Source: Bisporella sp. PMI_857
Taxonomy: Eukaryota; Ascomycota; Leotiomycetes; Helotiales; Helotiaceae
DNA length: 64,000 nucleotides
Reading direction: 5' to 3'
NCBI GenBank assembly: GCA_021307315.1
Contig: JAJSPD010000002.1
Coordinates: forward strand, 310,001-374,000
Numbering within the stretch: the stretch's first letter is position 1; each line of letters begins with the position of its first letter. Of the stretch, positions 47,201 to 59,074 are shown piece by piece. The notes below the pieces were generated by a model. It was not told the DNA's origin. It saw nothing but the letters and a program-made list of their open reading frames with translations, and searched no databases. Made by a program: the position numbers and the translations under genes.

Positions 47201-49585
47201 CTGTATAAACTGGATTAATGTAGCGTAAAGATCAAATCGAATTATCAAATTGCAATCCGGTATATCAAGACCTTCCTCCGCCACCGAGGTAGCGAATATG
47301 CAATTGATTATTCCCTTCCGAAAGTTCATCATGGTAATGACTTGGTCCCGGAAGGATGTGGTGAGATCTCCAGCGCTACCTGACCGAGTGCCAACTAAAG
47401 TACCAACCTTGAGATAGGGAGTACGAATGTGTCCGAATGAAAATAATCTTGCCAAAAGACGGGCAGTATATCTTTGCTTGACAAACACGATAGCCTTGTC
47501 GTCAGTCGGACGTTCAAAGCGTTCTCTCAGGTAGCCTACGAGGAGTACTACCTTTGAAGAAAGATTGCTAGAATACAAGGAATCATCCCTAAAGTCGGGA
47601 TCTTCGTACTTATGCGACTTGATCATATCTCGCGCTTCTAATAGTTGAGCTTTGCGGCTCTCGAGAACTTGAAGAGGCTCGAGGACTTTCTTGCCATGGT
47701 AATGTTGCTCAGTATTTGCAAGCAGCTTCTTCGTTCCTTCCTCGTCAAGACACAGTTTCCAGACCTGATCAGAGCACCATAACCCAAGATCTCGAGTAGC
47801 TTCGAACGCGAAGCTAAGAGGCTTCTTCATCACAGAATTCGTCTTAAATCTTTCATGCATTTCCTGGTACAGTTTTGTCTTGGATGGTGGATTGAGAGCG
47901 GCATACCTTGCCAGATGTTCTTGCTTTGAGTTAGACTTATACCCGCCTAGAGTTCCATCCTCAGATGTGATTATCTGGGAATGCAAAATGGTTTCTAACT
48001 CTTTGGCCGCTTTCCTAACATCAGTTCTAGCATCCACAGGCGATGCAGTCATTCCAAAGATCCTAGGTAGTTTGATGTGTAGTGGTGCAACAGCATAATG
48101 GTCCATAATGATTCTAGCATAAGGATGGTCCTTCTTAGCATGGTGGGCCTCGTCAAATATGAGGAGATTAATCTGATCAATTCTGATGAATGCACGCGCA
48201 AGGCAATTTCGAAGGACTTCTGCTGTGCAGACGATGACCATGTTCTCGTTAAAATGCTTCTCCCAATTGTCACGGCTCCATAGATCACAGCCCATATCGC
48301 CACAAAAGAAGTTCATGGGCTGGTCAAGATTGGCTTTAAGGACGGCGTGCTGCTGGAACAATAGAGTCACGGAATCAACCAAAAAGAAGGATATTCGTTT
48401 GGGCTTGCCCATGGCGCGATACTCTAGTTCTTGTGCAAATATATACTTAAGAAGGAGAACTGCTATCAGAGTCTTTCCTAGTCCTGTGTCGAGGACGGCA
48501 ATAACATTTGTCTCCTTGGCCCGTTCAAAGAGTTCTGTCTGGTAGGCCCGAGGAGTTAAGATGATCTGTTGGCTTACGCTCTGGTTGATCAGCCATCGAG
48601 CAGGTTGGTTAGCTTCATCCCCAGGCTTGAAGGAAGATATCCCGTCCTTTATGGATTGCTGTAAGGACGCTTGAATATAGTTATCTGCAACAGCAAGATT
48701 TCGTCTCTTTCGCTCTGAGATCCTTTTTGGTTTAGTCGCGGCAACAATCTCCTCTTCCTCTTCTTCTTCTTCATCATATTCCTCCTGATTTTCACCTTCG
48801 TAGTGAGCGCCATCAGCACCATTTTGCACTGCTGAACGCCAATTCTCAACGTAATTATTGTTTTCATCAAACTTGGCTGTTCGGGATCCCCAAATTGGCT
48901 TGGAATTGCTAGCATGCAAGCCATGTTGTGTGCGTTTCAGATCCGCAATGACAGCTTCTGTAGTTCTTGTTGCGAGAGCAGTGCTTGTTTGACTTGTTGT
49001 CTGATGTGACGACTTGACTGATGGCAAAATGTTGCTGAGCGGAGCAATGAAGGCTTTGTCTGTTTCCGAAAGTGCCTGAAATGTAGGGGAAGTCGATGCT
49101 ACTATAGATTCATTAGCAGGTGCGGCTTGGGTAGGAGGCATTCTTATCAAATGTGGAATTAAACTAATTTACATAACTACCGAAGCGGCATGAGACAGCT
49201 TGCTGTGCAAGTTACATGTAAGAAACAATATCGAATCAGACCACCCACCTGTAGGACTTTGACTTGACATGAAAACTGGCTGGGTGCCATTGAGTTGACT
49301 CATTTTGGAGCTAGGATATATGTTTGATGCAGTACCGCTCAAAGGCTTTGCAGCCTGGTGAGGTATTGTAAAGAAGCTTGTGTTTGCATTGGTGCGAGGT
49401 TTATGATAAACAAGCGACTTTAAGTCTTCAAAGGTAGATTCACTGAGTTGTTGCTGTTTCATAGACGGCTCGTCTATAAGAAATCCCTCAAGGCTAGCTG
49501 CATTATTGTTAGTATTTTCGTTTGGCAGCAAACTTGTAGAATAATTGGTGAGCCCCCCCAAACCCTGCATGTAACCGGAAGACAT
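44258..49585 (-). CDS. dcl1: Dicer-like protein 1
   Basis: Exons 49585-49249 and 49101-44258, giving about 1726 residues. The 147-nt intron uses GTGGGT, a CTGCTAATG branch and CTATAG; this joins PT to VASTSPTFQ and avoids an in-frame stop. Domains in order: DExH helicase with motif I (VLDTGLGKTLIAVLL, about 315) and DEAHH; helicase C (FATSVAEEGLDIPDC, QFIQSRGRARQ); Dicer dimerisation domain (FVDSLPHG, CSAAFEACLLL); RNase IIIa (ERLEFLGDCFLKMATS) and RNase IIIb (YQRLEFLGDALFDMVC), both with acidic residues intact; a C-terminal dsRNA-binding fold (GESGRYSKVNAAKKAVAILE) and a terminal Cys-x-Cys. A dsRNA-binding domain and this length fit Dcl1 more than Dcl2. The enzyme cuts long dsRNA into siRNA-size pieces. 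The N-terminal 200 residues are disordered with an acidic Glu run. Confidence 0.9.
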
Positions 49586-50021
49586 AGTTAAGGAACAAGT
49601 GAAATGGAATGTTGAAATGAAAATTATGTACTTGGGAAATGTGGGTCATCAGGCATCGAGACTCAATCTTTAGAAGTAGGCATTAGCTTTGAGATCGAGG
49701 CGGCAGCCAGGAAAACATTGACCTGAGTGATTGTTAAGCTGAGATACGTCGACCCCAGAATAGCAGATGTAGGAGCGAGCGCGGGGCGAGCAAACAAGTC
49801 GTAAATGCAGTCGCGCGATCACGTGAGTGAAATTGAGCTTAGAGTGGTTGTAGCATATACCGGCGTAGTTTTATCAGTTACTCACAAATTCACGCCCATG
49901 ATTCAAGGGGTTGACAAATTCTAGAAAGATATTTGGGGTGCATGGAGTAATTCTATGACAGAGCATGGAGGGGCATATTTCGATATCGCAGAGCTTCGCA
50001 TCTTCTGCAGAACTAACCAAT
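49586..50021. promoter_or_regulatory. Divergent promoter, Dicer / Tap42
   Basis: 436 bp between start codons facing outward. An in-frame upstream ATG for Tap42 exists at 49965. No TATA element obvious. Confidence 0.4.
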
Positions 50022-51192
50022 ATGGCTGATCAAAGCATAAAATCGCTATATAACACAGCTGAAAGCCGGAGAAAGAATATTGACTCATCCTGGGAAACCA
50101 ACACAGCAACTTACCAGCAGAACCTCGCCTCTGCAATCGCGACTTATGAAGATTGTCTGCAACTCGCGGATCGCTTGTCCTTGTTCAGTCCTAACGAGAC
50201 GCTCGAGGATCTGACGTCTGGAGATCTGCAGTAAGTCCTCTAAATACTGCGAGACGCGCATGCCTGAGCTAACATGCTATTATAGATACCTACTAATCAA
50301 TTATCGTCTCGCAGAACTGATTGCTCGAGTCTCACATCCAGATCGGAAGAATGTGTTACGACGTGCGAGAGAAGCATATGAGAAATACCTAAGCTTGTTA
50401 GACCACTATGAGATACTCTCTGCGGCAGATAAGAAGTTGTATCAGACATATATCGATTCACCGATCAAGTTTTCTACTATCTCAACCACAGATCCAAATG
50501 CCAGACGAAATACAAAGATAGCGAATTTCAAACTAGAGAAAGATCTGAAGAAGAAACTAGAGGTGAAGCTCGGCGCCGCCACTAACTTATGTAGATGCTG
50601 ACTCTCCTTAAAGTTTTTAGAGCAGGACCCAGCCTACCTACAAAACGACGATGATGCCGTTCGCCAACTACAGCTTACCAACATCGCTCTCTGCACACAT
50701 AATACCTTCCAATCCCTTGAGTCCTTGAATCGCGAGCTCGAAGTCTTGGCGATGGCACCCCCAAATCCTGGGTCAACACCGGCTGCCCTCGAGTATGACT
50801 ACCGAGAAAGGGTTGGCCTTACGAATGCCGATGGATACTCCGATCGTCTAGACAATATATCCAGGATATCTGCAGCTCACAAAGGCCCTATATTGGACTC
50901 AGGAGGGAAACCATTACGACCCTTTACGTTACTAGACAGTAGGCAAACATTGAAGGATGGAGTTTTTAGACCTGGTCATAATCTACCGACCATGACAATT
51001 GACGAGTATCTCGAGGAAGAACGTGCTCGGGGTGGCATTATTGAGGGAGGTGGTGCAGCAAGCGGACTAAGCCCTGAGCCTGATGAAGATAATTACGACA
51101 AGGCTGATGCAGAAACATACAAAGCTAGAGAATGGGACGAGTTTGTCGAAGCAAACCCGAAGGGCTCTGGAAATACCTTGAATAGAGGCTGA
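50022..51192 (+). CDS. tap42: Tap42-family PP2A-associated protein
   Basis: Exons 50022-50230, 50286-50562 and 50614-51192 give 354 residues. Tap42/alpha4 binds PP2A-type catalytic subunits and links them to TOR signalling. Seen: the helical N-terminal repeat part (SLYNTAESRRKNIDSSW, LLINYRLAELIARVSHPDRK, RRNTKIANFKLEKDLKKKLE) and the conserved C terminus (FTLLDSRQTLKDGVFRPGHN, TMTIDEYLEEERARGG, EWDEFVEANPKGSGNTLNRG). The chosen start (MADQSIKSLYN) lies 57 bp inside a longer in-frame ATG; family alignment favours the shorter one. Length fits the family. It diverges from the Dicer gene. Confidence 0.91.
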
Positions 51193-53350
51193 TCGAGGGG
51201 ATTGATATAGGATAATAATGTCCAAGCGTTGGGAACGTTTCCTTGATAGAATACCCTAACGTAGAGGAACATCTGGTTCTACAAGGAATATTTTCGTCGC
51301 CCTCGAAGGGAAAATGCTGCATTACAGCTTCTTAGTACCTTACTTGATTAGCTTCCTAATCCTTACTTTATCAGTTTCTTGATTTATTCTGCGTATTGAT
51401 TTCCATATGTTCTTATCAAAGACACTGCTCACATTCAGTCTAACCCTCGCTAACAATTTCGCATTTTGACTCAAAAGGGTGGAAATTAAGACTAGGCGGA
51501 GCTGATGCTTCCTACGCCGCTCAACATCTAGGTTCCGAAATTAGACAATTGTATTAGAACCTCCGCTTCCCCGTAGGTTAATAAGCCTAAGCTCTACTAA
51601 CCAACTGTCGCTAAGCCTCAGATTGGATTTAGGATAAGCACTGGAAGACAATGTGCATATGCCAGATGTTGTCTTGTACTGTGGTGAGTCCTTGTGCCTT
51701 TTATAAATGTGGATTCTTTCATTTCCCATGGACAAGATTGATATGTGTCACTTTTCCTCCCCTGAAATTTTGTCCGGGGGGTTTTTTTGACAAGTCCAAT
51801 GATCACATCTAACTCATCTAAATAATGCATTCCTAACACGATATCACATGAGACAGTGTTATGAACATTTAAGTGATCAATTTGTTTGCTCGCGTGCCAT
51901 TACATAACCTGAGCTCTCTGCTGAAGCTCTTGAATGTACTCAATGTGGCTTGTTTGTTTTTAAATGCGGTCATGGTATAAGACCATCTGATTCTAATTCA
52001 CTCTTTGGCAATACTATCTTGGGCGTCTTGGTTAGAACACTAATAAAATAAATGGAGGAGTATACTCGTACGGATGCAACCTTTCGAAACTACTCCTAAG
52101 ACCTACATAACGGTCTTTATAGACATGATTCCGCTCTCTATTGAGGCCTACTTATAAACAGCACTCTGAAGTCTTCGTCTGGTAGAAGTGCATAAAAACT
52201 TGGCTTCATAGAAGCAAGGTCCAGCGGCCATGCCCGAGAATGACGTGTGGCTCATGGACGAGTACGAAGGTCCCTGGCTCGTCGATGAGTAACCTTAGTC
52301 CCCTGGTTTCATGAACTATTATATGCAGAAAGTTCTGGATTTAGGGGAGCATTGGGCTTTTTGGGCTATCAAGGCAGTTTCTTCCTTTGCCCACAACAAC
52401 AGAACGAAGGGGCCAATATTACATGGGCTAGTCGCTGATTTCGCAGCTCGTATCAGCCCTATGAAGACTGTCGCGGCTAGTGGAGAACAATACAGGCAAC
52501 GGCAATGTGTTTTCAAGCAATGCCTAGCTCTCGCTGTAGATATCTTATTAGTTGGCTCTAAAAACGACAAAGTTGAGATAGAGGGCCTCGGAGATTTTGT
52601 TTTAGTCAGGAATTGGGAGGTAGGGTTCGTCAAGGTCAACACCATCTCTGGATAACAGGTATGTAAAGTTCGATTGCAAAAATTCTCTTTTAGAAACATG
52701 TGCTAAATTGAGTATGGATACAACTCACAAATCTTGGATAACGTTACGCTTACTGCTCTTGAAGGGACGGATAAGGGAGGTCGCATCAGTAGTGCTATTC
52801 AACTCAAGCATCTTACTCATGCGAAGGGAGATCAGGAAGATAGGGAGATCAAATTTGCAACGGTGAAGCTAACTTCTCTAGCATTGATAATTTGGTCGAA
52901 GTCCTCAACTAAGAAGCCATTCTACAACTCAAATATCATGAGGAGGTGGAGGAGGTGAAGGGTATCAAGATGGATCAATGGGCTAAACCATCATTCGACA
53001 TACTGACTGCAGAGATCCGCGGTTCGGTTGCAGTTTTGGCTCAGCTTTTGCTATAGATAGTAAAAATCAGACAGAAACCCAAGAGAAGTTGTGACACATA
53101 TAGTCCATATGTGAATGATCCTTTAATAGTTGAGTCGAAATTATAGTCTGTATATGGCTGATGTCCTTAGCAATTAACCAGATGTACTCTTCGTACGAAA
53201 AAAAACTTTTGATATTACTGAAGGGTGCAGCATCCTCTATACAATTAGATCATTTCCCGCTGTCTATGCTGTGATTTGAGAACGCTAAATATTCTGATGG
53301 TCCTCATCCAAAATCGTTTTTGTACAAAATGAGCCCTATGTATCATACAT
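51193..53350. other. 2.2-kb convergent gap, mostly uncharacterised
   Basis: Both neighbours end into it. The part 52230-53056 has coding-like composition and is listed separately. The rest is AT-rich with no recognised element. Confidence 0.4.
52230..53056 (+). pseudogene. Coding-like but broken locus, unknown protein
   Basis: Three frames follow one another on the plus strand. 52311-52655 codes for a plausible globular segment (LGEHWAFWAIKAVSSFAH, QCVFKQCLALAVDILLVGSK, GLGDFVLVRNWEVGF). 52734-52958 continues with a charged stretch (GGRISSAIQLKHLTHAKGDQ). Near 52910 the protein-like signal shifts one frame to YHEEVEEVKGIKMDQWAKPS and FDILTAEIRGSVAVLAQLLL before a stop at 53056. I could not join these by standard introns without stops, so the locus may be a decayed gene or one with unusual splicing. 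Family not recognised. Confidence 0.25.
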
Positions 53351-56300
53351 CTAGGTGGCGACTGGTGTCAGAGGTGTTTCCTTCTCTGCTACTACTGCTT
53401 CCGCGTTTGGCTCTTCCTTCGGGTCTAAATCAAGTTCTTTCCTCAGATCTGGGAGAAACCTATCTAACCTTTTCCACGTCTCCACCCAAAGCTTCTCTTT
53501 GGAAGGATCTTGTTTCGGGGCTACAAGGAAGCCGCTACTCGACATCACTAGAAGAATGTTCTTCAGACTCTCAGGAACCGCCTCTTCCTAATATAGCACG
53601 TTAGTAAAGAATATCAATATGGCATATAGAAACCCTACTAGGCTATCGCCTTGACCGCTATTCATGAGACGATCCATGATATCTAGAATTTTGAGCCAGA
53701 GATCCAACATCCCTTCCCATTTAGAAAGCCTAGCCAGGTGATGCAAGAATGTTCTGTTGAGAAGTGTGGCGGCTTGCACCCTAGTCTCACTCATCCCGGC
53801 CTTATCAGAAGAGTACACCTCAGGTTTGAGAAGATTCACTATCAAGGGAAAAAGAACCTCGCCAAAGATTGCAGTCCACTCTTCGTGGTCACCTGAGGTC
53901 AGATTGTCTGAGACTAGGGTTCCTCGTAAGGAGGTGAATGCCTGATGACGAATTTCTCGGCGATGATTTGTGCACTGAGTTGTGAGCGCTCTGAAAATTG
54001 GCGACCAGTAAGCGACCCATGCTTCTTTACTCTCCAGGTGAGACTGTTGCATCAGGTCTGGGATACGAGAAGTAAGTTGAGTAATCATCTTTATAGCTTC
54101 AACTCCTCTGGAAACAGCTGGATTAGGTCTACTGATCATTAGTATGGTTAATCAAAGGGGCGGAGACTAGCAACTTACTGAGGATCCTTTTCTTTCTTAT
54201 CCTGTCTCCGTGGCGGCCCTCTTCTTGAACCCAACTCTGAATTTCTTTTCAATGTGGAGCCAATGCTTCCAGCGGATGCAAAGTCGTTTAATAAGCTGAC
54301 TGCCTGCTCATAATTGTCTGCCATTATCGTAGGAGGGGAATCAGCTGCAACAATCCCTTCGAGAATCTCAAAAACAGTCGCTGCAGACTTCGGGTTTCCA
54401 GCGAGATTCCGTAGTATTACCCAAAAATCAGGAGATGTCATGATCTCATTCCGGAGGGGTTCCGCACCCTTGATACAACGAGTCAATCCTTGGAGAACAA
54501 GAGGGGCAGATTTTTCAAATAGATCCTTCTTAAAGCTCGATATAGTATGGAGGACCACAGGTACTCGAATGAAAGATTGTTCCTTTTTGTTTGTTAGTTC
54601 TGTTCGACTCTAACATCATTTTACTTACGTAACTAGCATGTAACAAGTGGAGAATGTAGTACATCGTCCTCGCTACCATAATATGATGGTAATTGGGCGC
54701 ATTCCTCATGACATTTTGCAAAGCTTCTGCAACATCTGCGCCAAGGACATTGATGGTCTGGTTGTCTCGAAGAGCAAGTACAGTACAAAGTTCAAGTATA
54801 TACACCAGGGATGGGTCATATATTGGACCGTTGTTTACTAGTTTTTGGCCAGTTCGTGGGGACACTAGCGGATCTGATTCTGATTTGACGGTTATCACGA
54901 TCGACGAAGGATCATCTGGCAGCCTGGAGAGTAGGGCTTGTATGAGCGGTTTCAAGGATTGTACCGGCATGTTACTACTGCGATCAACAAAGAGTTCTGC
55001 AACCTGGCTATGGATCAGACTTACACCACGTTGGCAAATACGTCCCCCATTCTACAGGAGTTTACACAACCCACCGTACACAGAGTACTCTCTAACTCTT
55101 CATCGGACGGCTCAGGAGGATCATCGGCAGCATAACTCGAGATGTAAGAGGTGAACGCTGAAAACAAGCCGGCATCACTGGCCTTTTGACCTCGGTCAAT
55201 GACCTGCGATGGACTTTGCAAGGGTATAGCTGGAATATCAATGGCGTTAGGAGCAAAGAATGGCGGTATCAACGAATTGACAAATAAATTTAGCCATATC
55301 CGAACAATCTAAAAAGTCTCCATTAGTATACCATATCTTCAAGCCAAAGTTACACTCACGTATTTCCAGCCAGCTTGGATGACGGCTTCGCTACCTGTGA
55401 CGACACGGAATAGTACCACCATCGCTAGTTGAGGCTTGGAATCTCTACCAAATTTAACAGCTAGCTCGCTGACCATGACACTCGTGTCGCCAACCTGAAT
55501 TTCAGTGTTGAGAGTGGTATTAGATGGAGCGTCTGTAGCCAATGTGCTGATATGACTGAGACAATATATTATCTGATCAATTGCTTCTGTTAAGCCGTAC
55601 CTTGCAGCTATTCGAGCGCACTGATCGAATCCTTCAATTACTCTGATGAATACAGTTTCATCAGTTGCGGACATGAAAACGTATGCCAGGGTTGCGACAA
55701 TCGGTTTCCATGTAGCTGCAAACATATCTGCATCGAATATGTTCGTATCACATAGCACGAGATCGCCGGCCGTTTCTGTCTTGAGTAAAAGCTCCTTCCA
55801 GGCATAATCAAAAGCAAGCTTATTATCATGCTCATCTGGTAGGATAATTTCGTTCGTCTTGATGGAGTCGTAGATATCCTGAAGATATTGTGGAGGGAAG
55901 TCTGTATCCCCTTTTCTTACACCTCGAAGATTTCTCGCAAATTGCTCAGGTGTCATTCGTGCTTGTTTCATGTTCGGATTATGCTGATCGGTATTTAGCA
56001 TAATGATTGCGTAAGTCAAAACATAAACTTCATCCGCTTCTGTAATCCCATCTGGCACAGAGCTTGCAACATATTGTTTAGAAAACTCCACCACGATCCG
56101 CTCAATCAATCCAGACTCTCCAGGCAGACGAAACGACTCGAGAACCTCACGTAGCGCCTCATCTACTCGTTTGTCATCAAAATTAAAACCTGCCAGAAAA
56201 GATTCCAAAATTCCTTCGTGGCCGCGTTTGGAAATGAACTCCCCCAGCTCTTTCTTCGATATTCGAGTCGTACCTCTCAGGAATGACGCGATAGACTCAG

Positions 56301-58463
56301 TATTTGAGACATCTTCTATGATCCCCTGCGAACTGAGATACTTGATCCCTTCTTTGGGATTCTCGTTGAATTTTGTGGCCCCTTTGATTATGATCTTCTT
56401 CTGTTTTCGTTGTTCTCTTAGTCTTGCGCGATCAGGATACCCTTCATATTGTGGCTCATCACCAAGTCGTTCTGCAATAAAACGAACATACCCCAGGAGA
56501 GCATCTAGGCATAGAGGTGGTACACTGGTTGTACTCCATGTTGCAGAATCGGGTATCGCATTTCTTGACAGTAGCCCCACCATATCTTCACATAAATCAA
56601 GCCGGTCAACTTCACAGTCATAATTTACAAACAGCTCAACCATGAAACTTGGCATTCGAAATAGAGCTCCAACACTTTCAACCATAGCTTCTCTTGCATC
56701 TGGCTTTCGCGATCCACCTTCTAGACCTAGTTTTTGACGTTCTTTGGTAGGAACTGGGGTTGACCTTCCACTGCCCGCCTGCGATTGGGAAGGCTTTCCA
56801 AGTTTTGGTCCTTGTGGAACTCCGGCATAGAGTGATGGGTCAATACCAGGTTCTCGAGGAATGTCAACCCGAGGATGAAGGCAAGCTACTAAATATGCAA
56901 GAAAAAGCTCCTGTTGTAATTTGAGAACTGCTCGGCAAGTAGCAAGAAGAGTTCCAGCAACAATCAGCGACTCTTGCAGAATTGCCATATTATCAGATCG
57001 AACGAGTTGAAATAGATATCGGCAAAGGTCATCTTCTGCTAAGGTCGCCAAAGAAGGATGTTTTGCTATCGATGGGCCTGCAACTACAAGAGCCACATCG
57101 ATGATCCTTAGAGCCATTACCCTCAGCATATCAGAATGCTGCCGGTCATGAGGATCCAGGAGCTTAACCAAAACTCTGAATAATTCTCGAATTGCGGGTA
57201 AGGAGTATGGCTTTATCACTAACTCATCAGATGTTTCTGAGGCAAGTACCACACCGATTTCCGAGCCGTTCTCTAGGGAAGTTGATGCTGAAGGACCATC
57301 TCGTGGCTTATCAAAACTTGCTGAAGGTGTTGATTCTGCAGTAGAAGTCGCAGGAGCCGATAAGGCTGATTTGACAGCATCGTTGGTGTTTGCAGATGGA
57401 GCCATTTTGACGGTATCCATGTCCTCTTTAGTTTTCTCATCTAGAGCTTCATCTTCCTCCCCCGCTTCCGTTTCCAGATGCTTCAAACGCTCAAATATGA
57501 CTTGACACATTTTGACCATAGACATCTCCGCAGATCGACGAAGAGGTTCACTTAATCCTGACTGACAGCATATATTAAGCCCCGTTTCCATCATCTCGCA
57601 TACACTTTCATCACTCAAAAGTTCACCACCTGGTCCTGACAACATTCCTTCCATGATTTTCAATATCCGCAAAAGCACAACCTCGTCCGACGATGAATCA
57701 CTGGACTCGAAACGGCAGTGTGTTATCGCGGTCGACAAAGCCTGCATGGCTTGTGGGAATCTAGGGGAATCTGGCCTTATGAGGTTGTAGGAGAAGAACT
57801 TCGTGACGGATACGAGGGCGATGGACGTGATAATGGCAGAGGTCGCAGAGGCTTGAATGACCTGCAGAAAAGGGTATAACAAGGCCATTGTATCAAACTT
57901 ATGTATATCTAGAAGAAGTCAGAGGTATCGCGTGTGGATATAAGTCGTTCTTTCGTACCCTTACATCCATTGAGTTCAGCCCTCAGCCTGCCAAACGCAG
58001 CGATCAATGGATTATCCTGTATGCTCTTTCCCTTCTTTCCCCGAAGGCCCCATCGATTGGCCAAGCCCTCTATCTCTGCACCCTCCGCGAATCCAGTCGA
58101 CCCTCTGGAGCTTCTAGCCATCTTAGGGGTTCCGGGCTCATCTCGAGGCGTTGAAGGCCGCGATGGTTGCAAACTGGAGTTTCCCCCGAGGATTGCAGAC
58201 ACTGAAGATTGCGCCCATCGAGTATGCTTCCGCATAGCAGAAGTAACAGTGATACATTCTGTTATAACCAAGGCAGCGGGGTCTACCGCAATGGCAACAT
58301 TACTTCTCGAAGACATGTCGAGTCCGTTCGTCGCAGGTGATCCTAAGCTACCCAAGCTCTGCCTTTTGATCTTTGAAGCGTTGACGCCACGTAACGGCAG
58401 ATCTGAACTTTCTAGTGTCTGTCTAGAGCTCTGAGTGTCTTCAAGTCGAGCATCTTTGCTCAT
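53351..58463 (-). CDS. Sec7-domain Arf guanine-nucleotide exchange factor (Gea1/2, GBF1 type)
   Basis: Seven exons: 58463-57959, 57908-55360, 55308-55025, 54977-54629, 54582-54179, 54131-53639 and 53587-53351, total 1606 residues. The factor loads GTP on Arf at Golgi membranes and starts COPI coat formation. The Sec7 domain lies at about 677-873 with FLRGTTRISKKELGEFISKR and FRLPGESGLIERIV, whose Glu (about 763) is the catalytic finger; AIIMLNTDQHNPNMK follows. Upstream are the dimerisation region (ALLYPFLQVIQASATSAIIT) and the HUS box (ELFVNYDCEVDRLDL); downstream helical HDS regions run through NSCRMGDVFANVV and HASYEQSFIRVPVVLHTISS. Lack of other domains and the HUS sequence separate it from the larger Sec7/BIG type. 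Exon joins all give continuous family-like sequence. Confidence 0.92.
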
Positions 58464-59074
58464 GATCGCCCAGGCAGCATAGAGCCCAGTTTATTGTGGT
58501 GCACGTGTTTAAAGACCTCTAAACTGACTCCAGGAAGACGATCCGTCGAAATCGCACTGGTGAGAAATTAGATTCGAGGTCTACAATCAGGGTTCATAGA
58601 TCCTCAAAATTATTAAGAGGCGGCTCTTTCAGGTACCGTGGCTTGACGTGCAGGCTGGTTTCATCACGTGAACTTGGGCATTAAAGCCAGATTTGAGATA
58701 GAGATGAGCCAATATTTGGGATGTGCTTAGAGAGCATGTCGCGAGAAGTATGTCATGTTATTCAATTCATCACTGCTGAAAGAGCCCTTTTGTCTAATTT
58801 AGAAGAGTCCAGCCTAAAATAAGTACATATGACCGCAGTAGTCACATAGCGAAAGCCCCTTTTAACACCGTCCATATGCAACTACCCCTACCTTTAATAG
58901 TAGAATACATGAAGAGATCGCCTCTAATCATACAACGACCTCTCTTCATTGCTTATTGCCATTTTCAGCTTGATCACTAAAAAGGGTCAAAGTCTGATTG
59001 CCTTATGCCTCATGTCTATGAGCCTATATTTTGTTAGTAATGAGTAGGAAGAGGGAGCGTAAACGTATCCGTAC
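58464..59074. other. Tandem intergenic spacer
   Basis: 611 bp between the Gea start and the Anp1 stop, both minus strand. Should hold the Gea promoter. Nothing else recognised. Confidence 0.35.

Noticed and set aside
49965..49967. Longer in-frame start for the Tap42-like protein
   Set aside because: Adds 19 residues unlike the family; the ATG at 50022 gives the expected N terminus.
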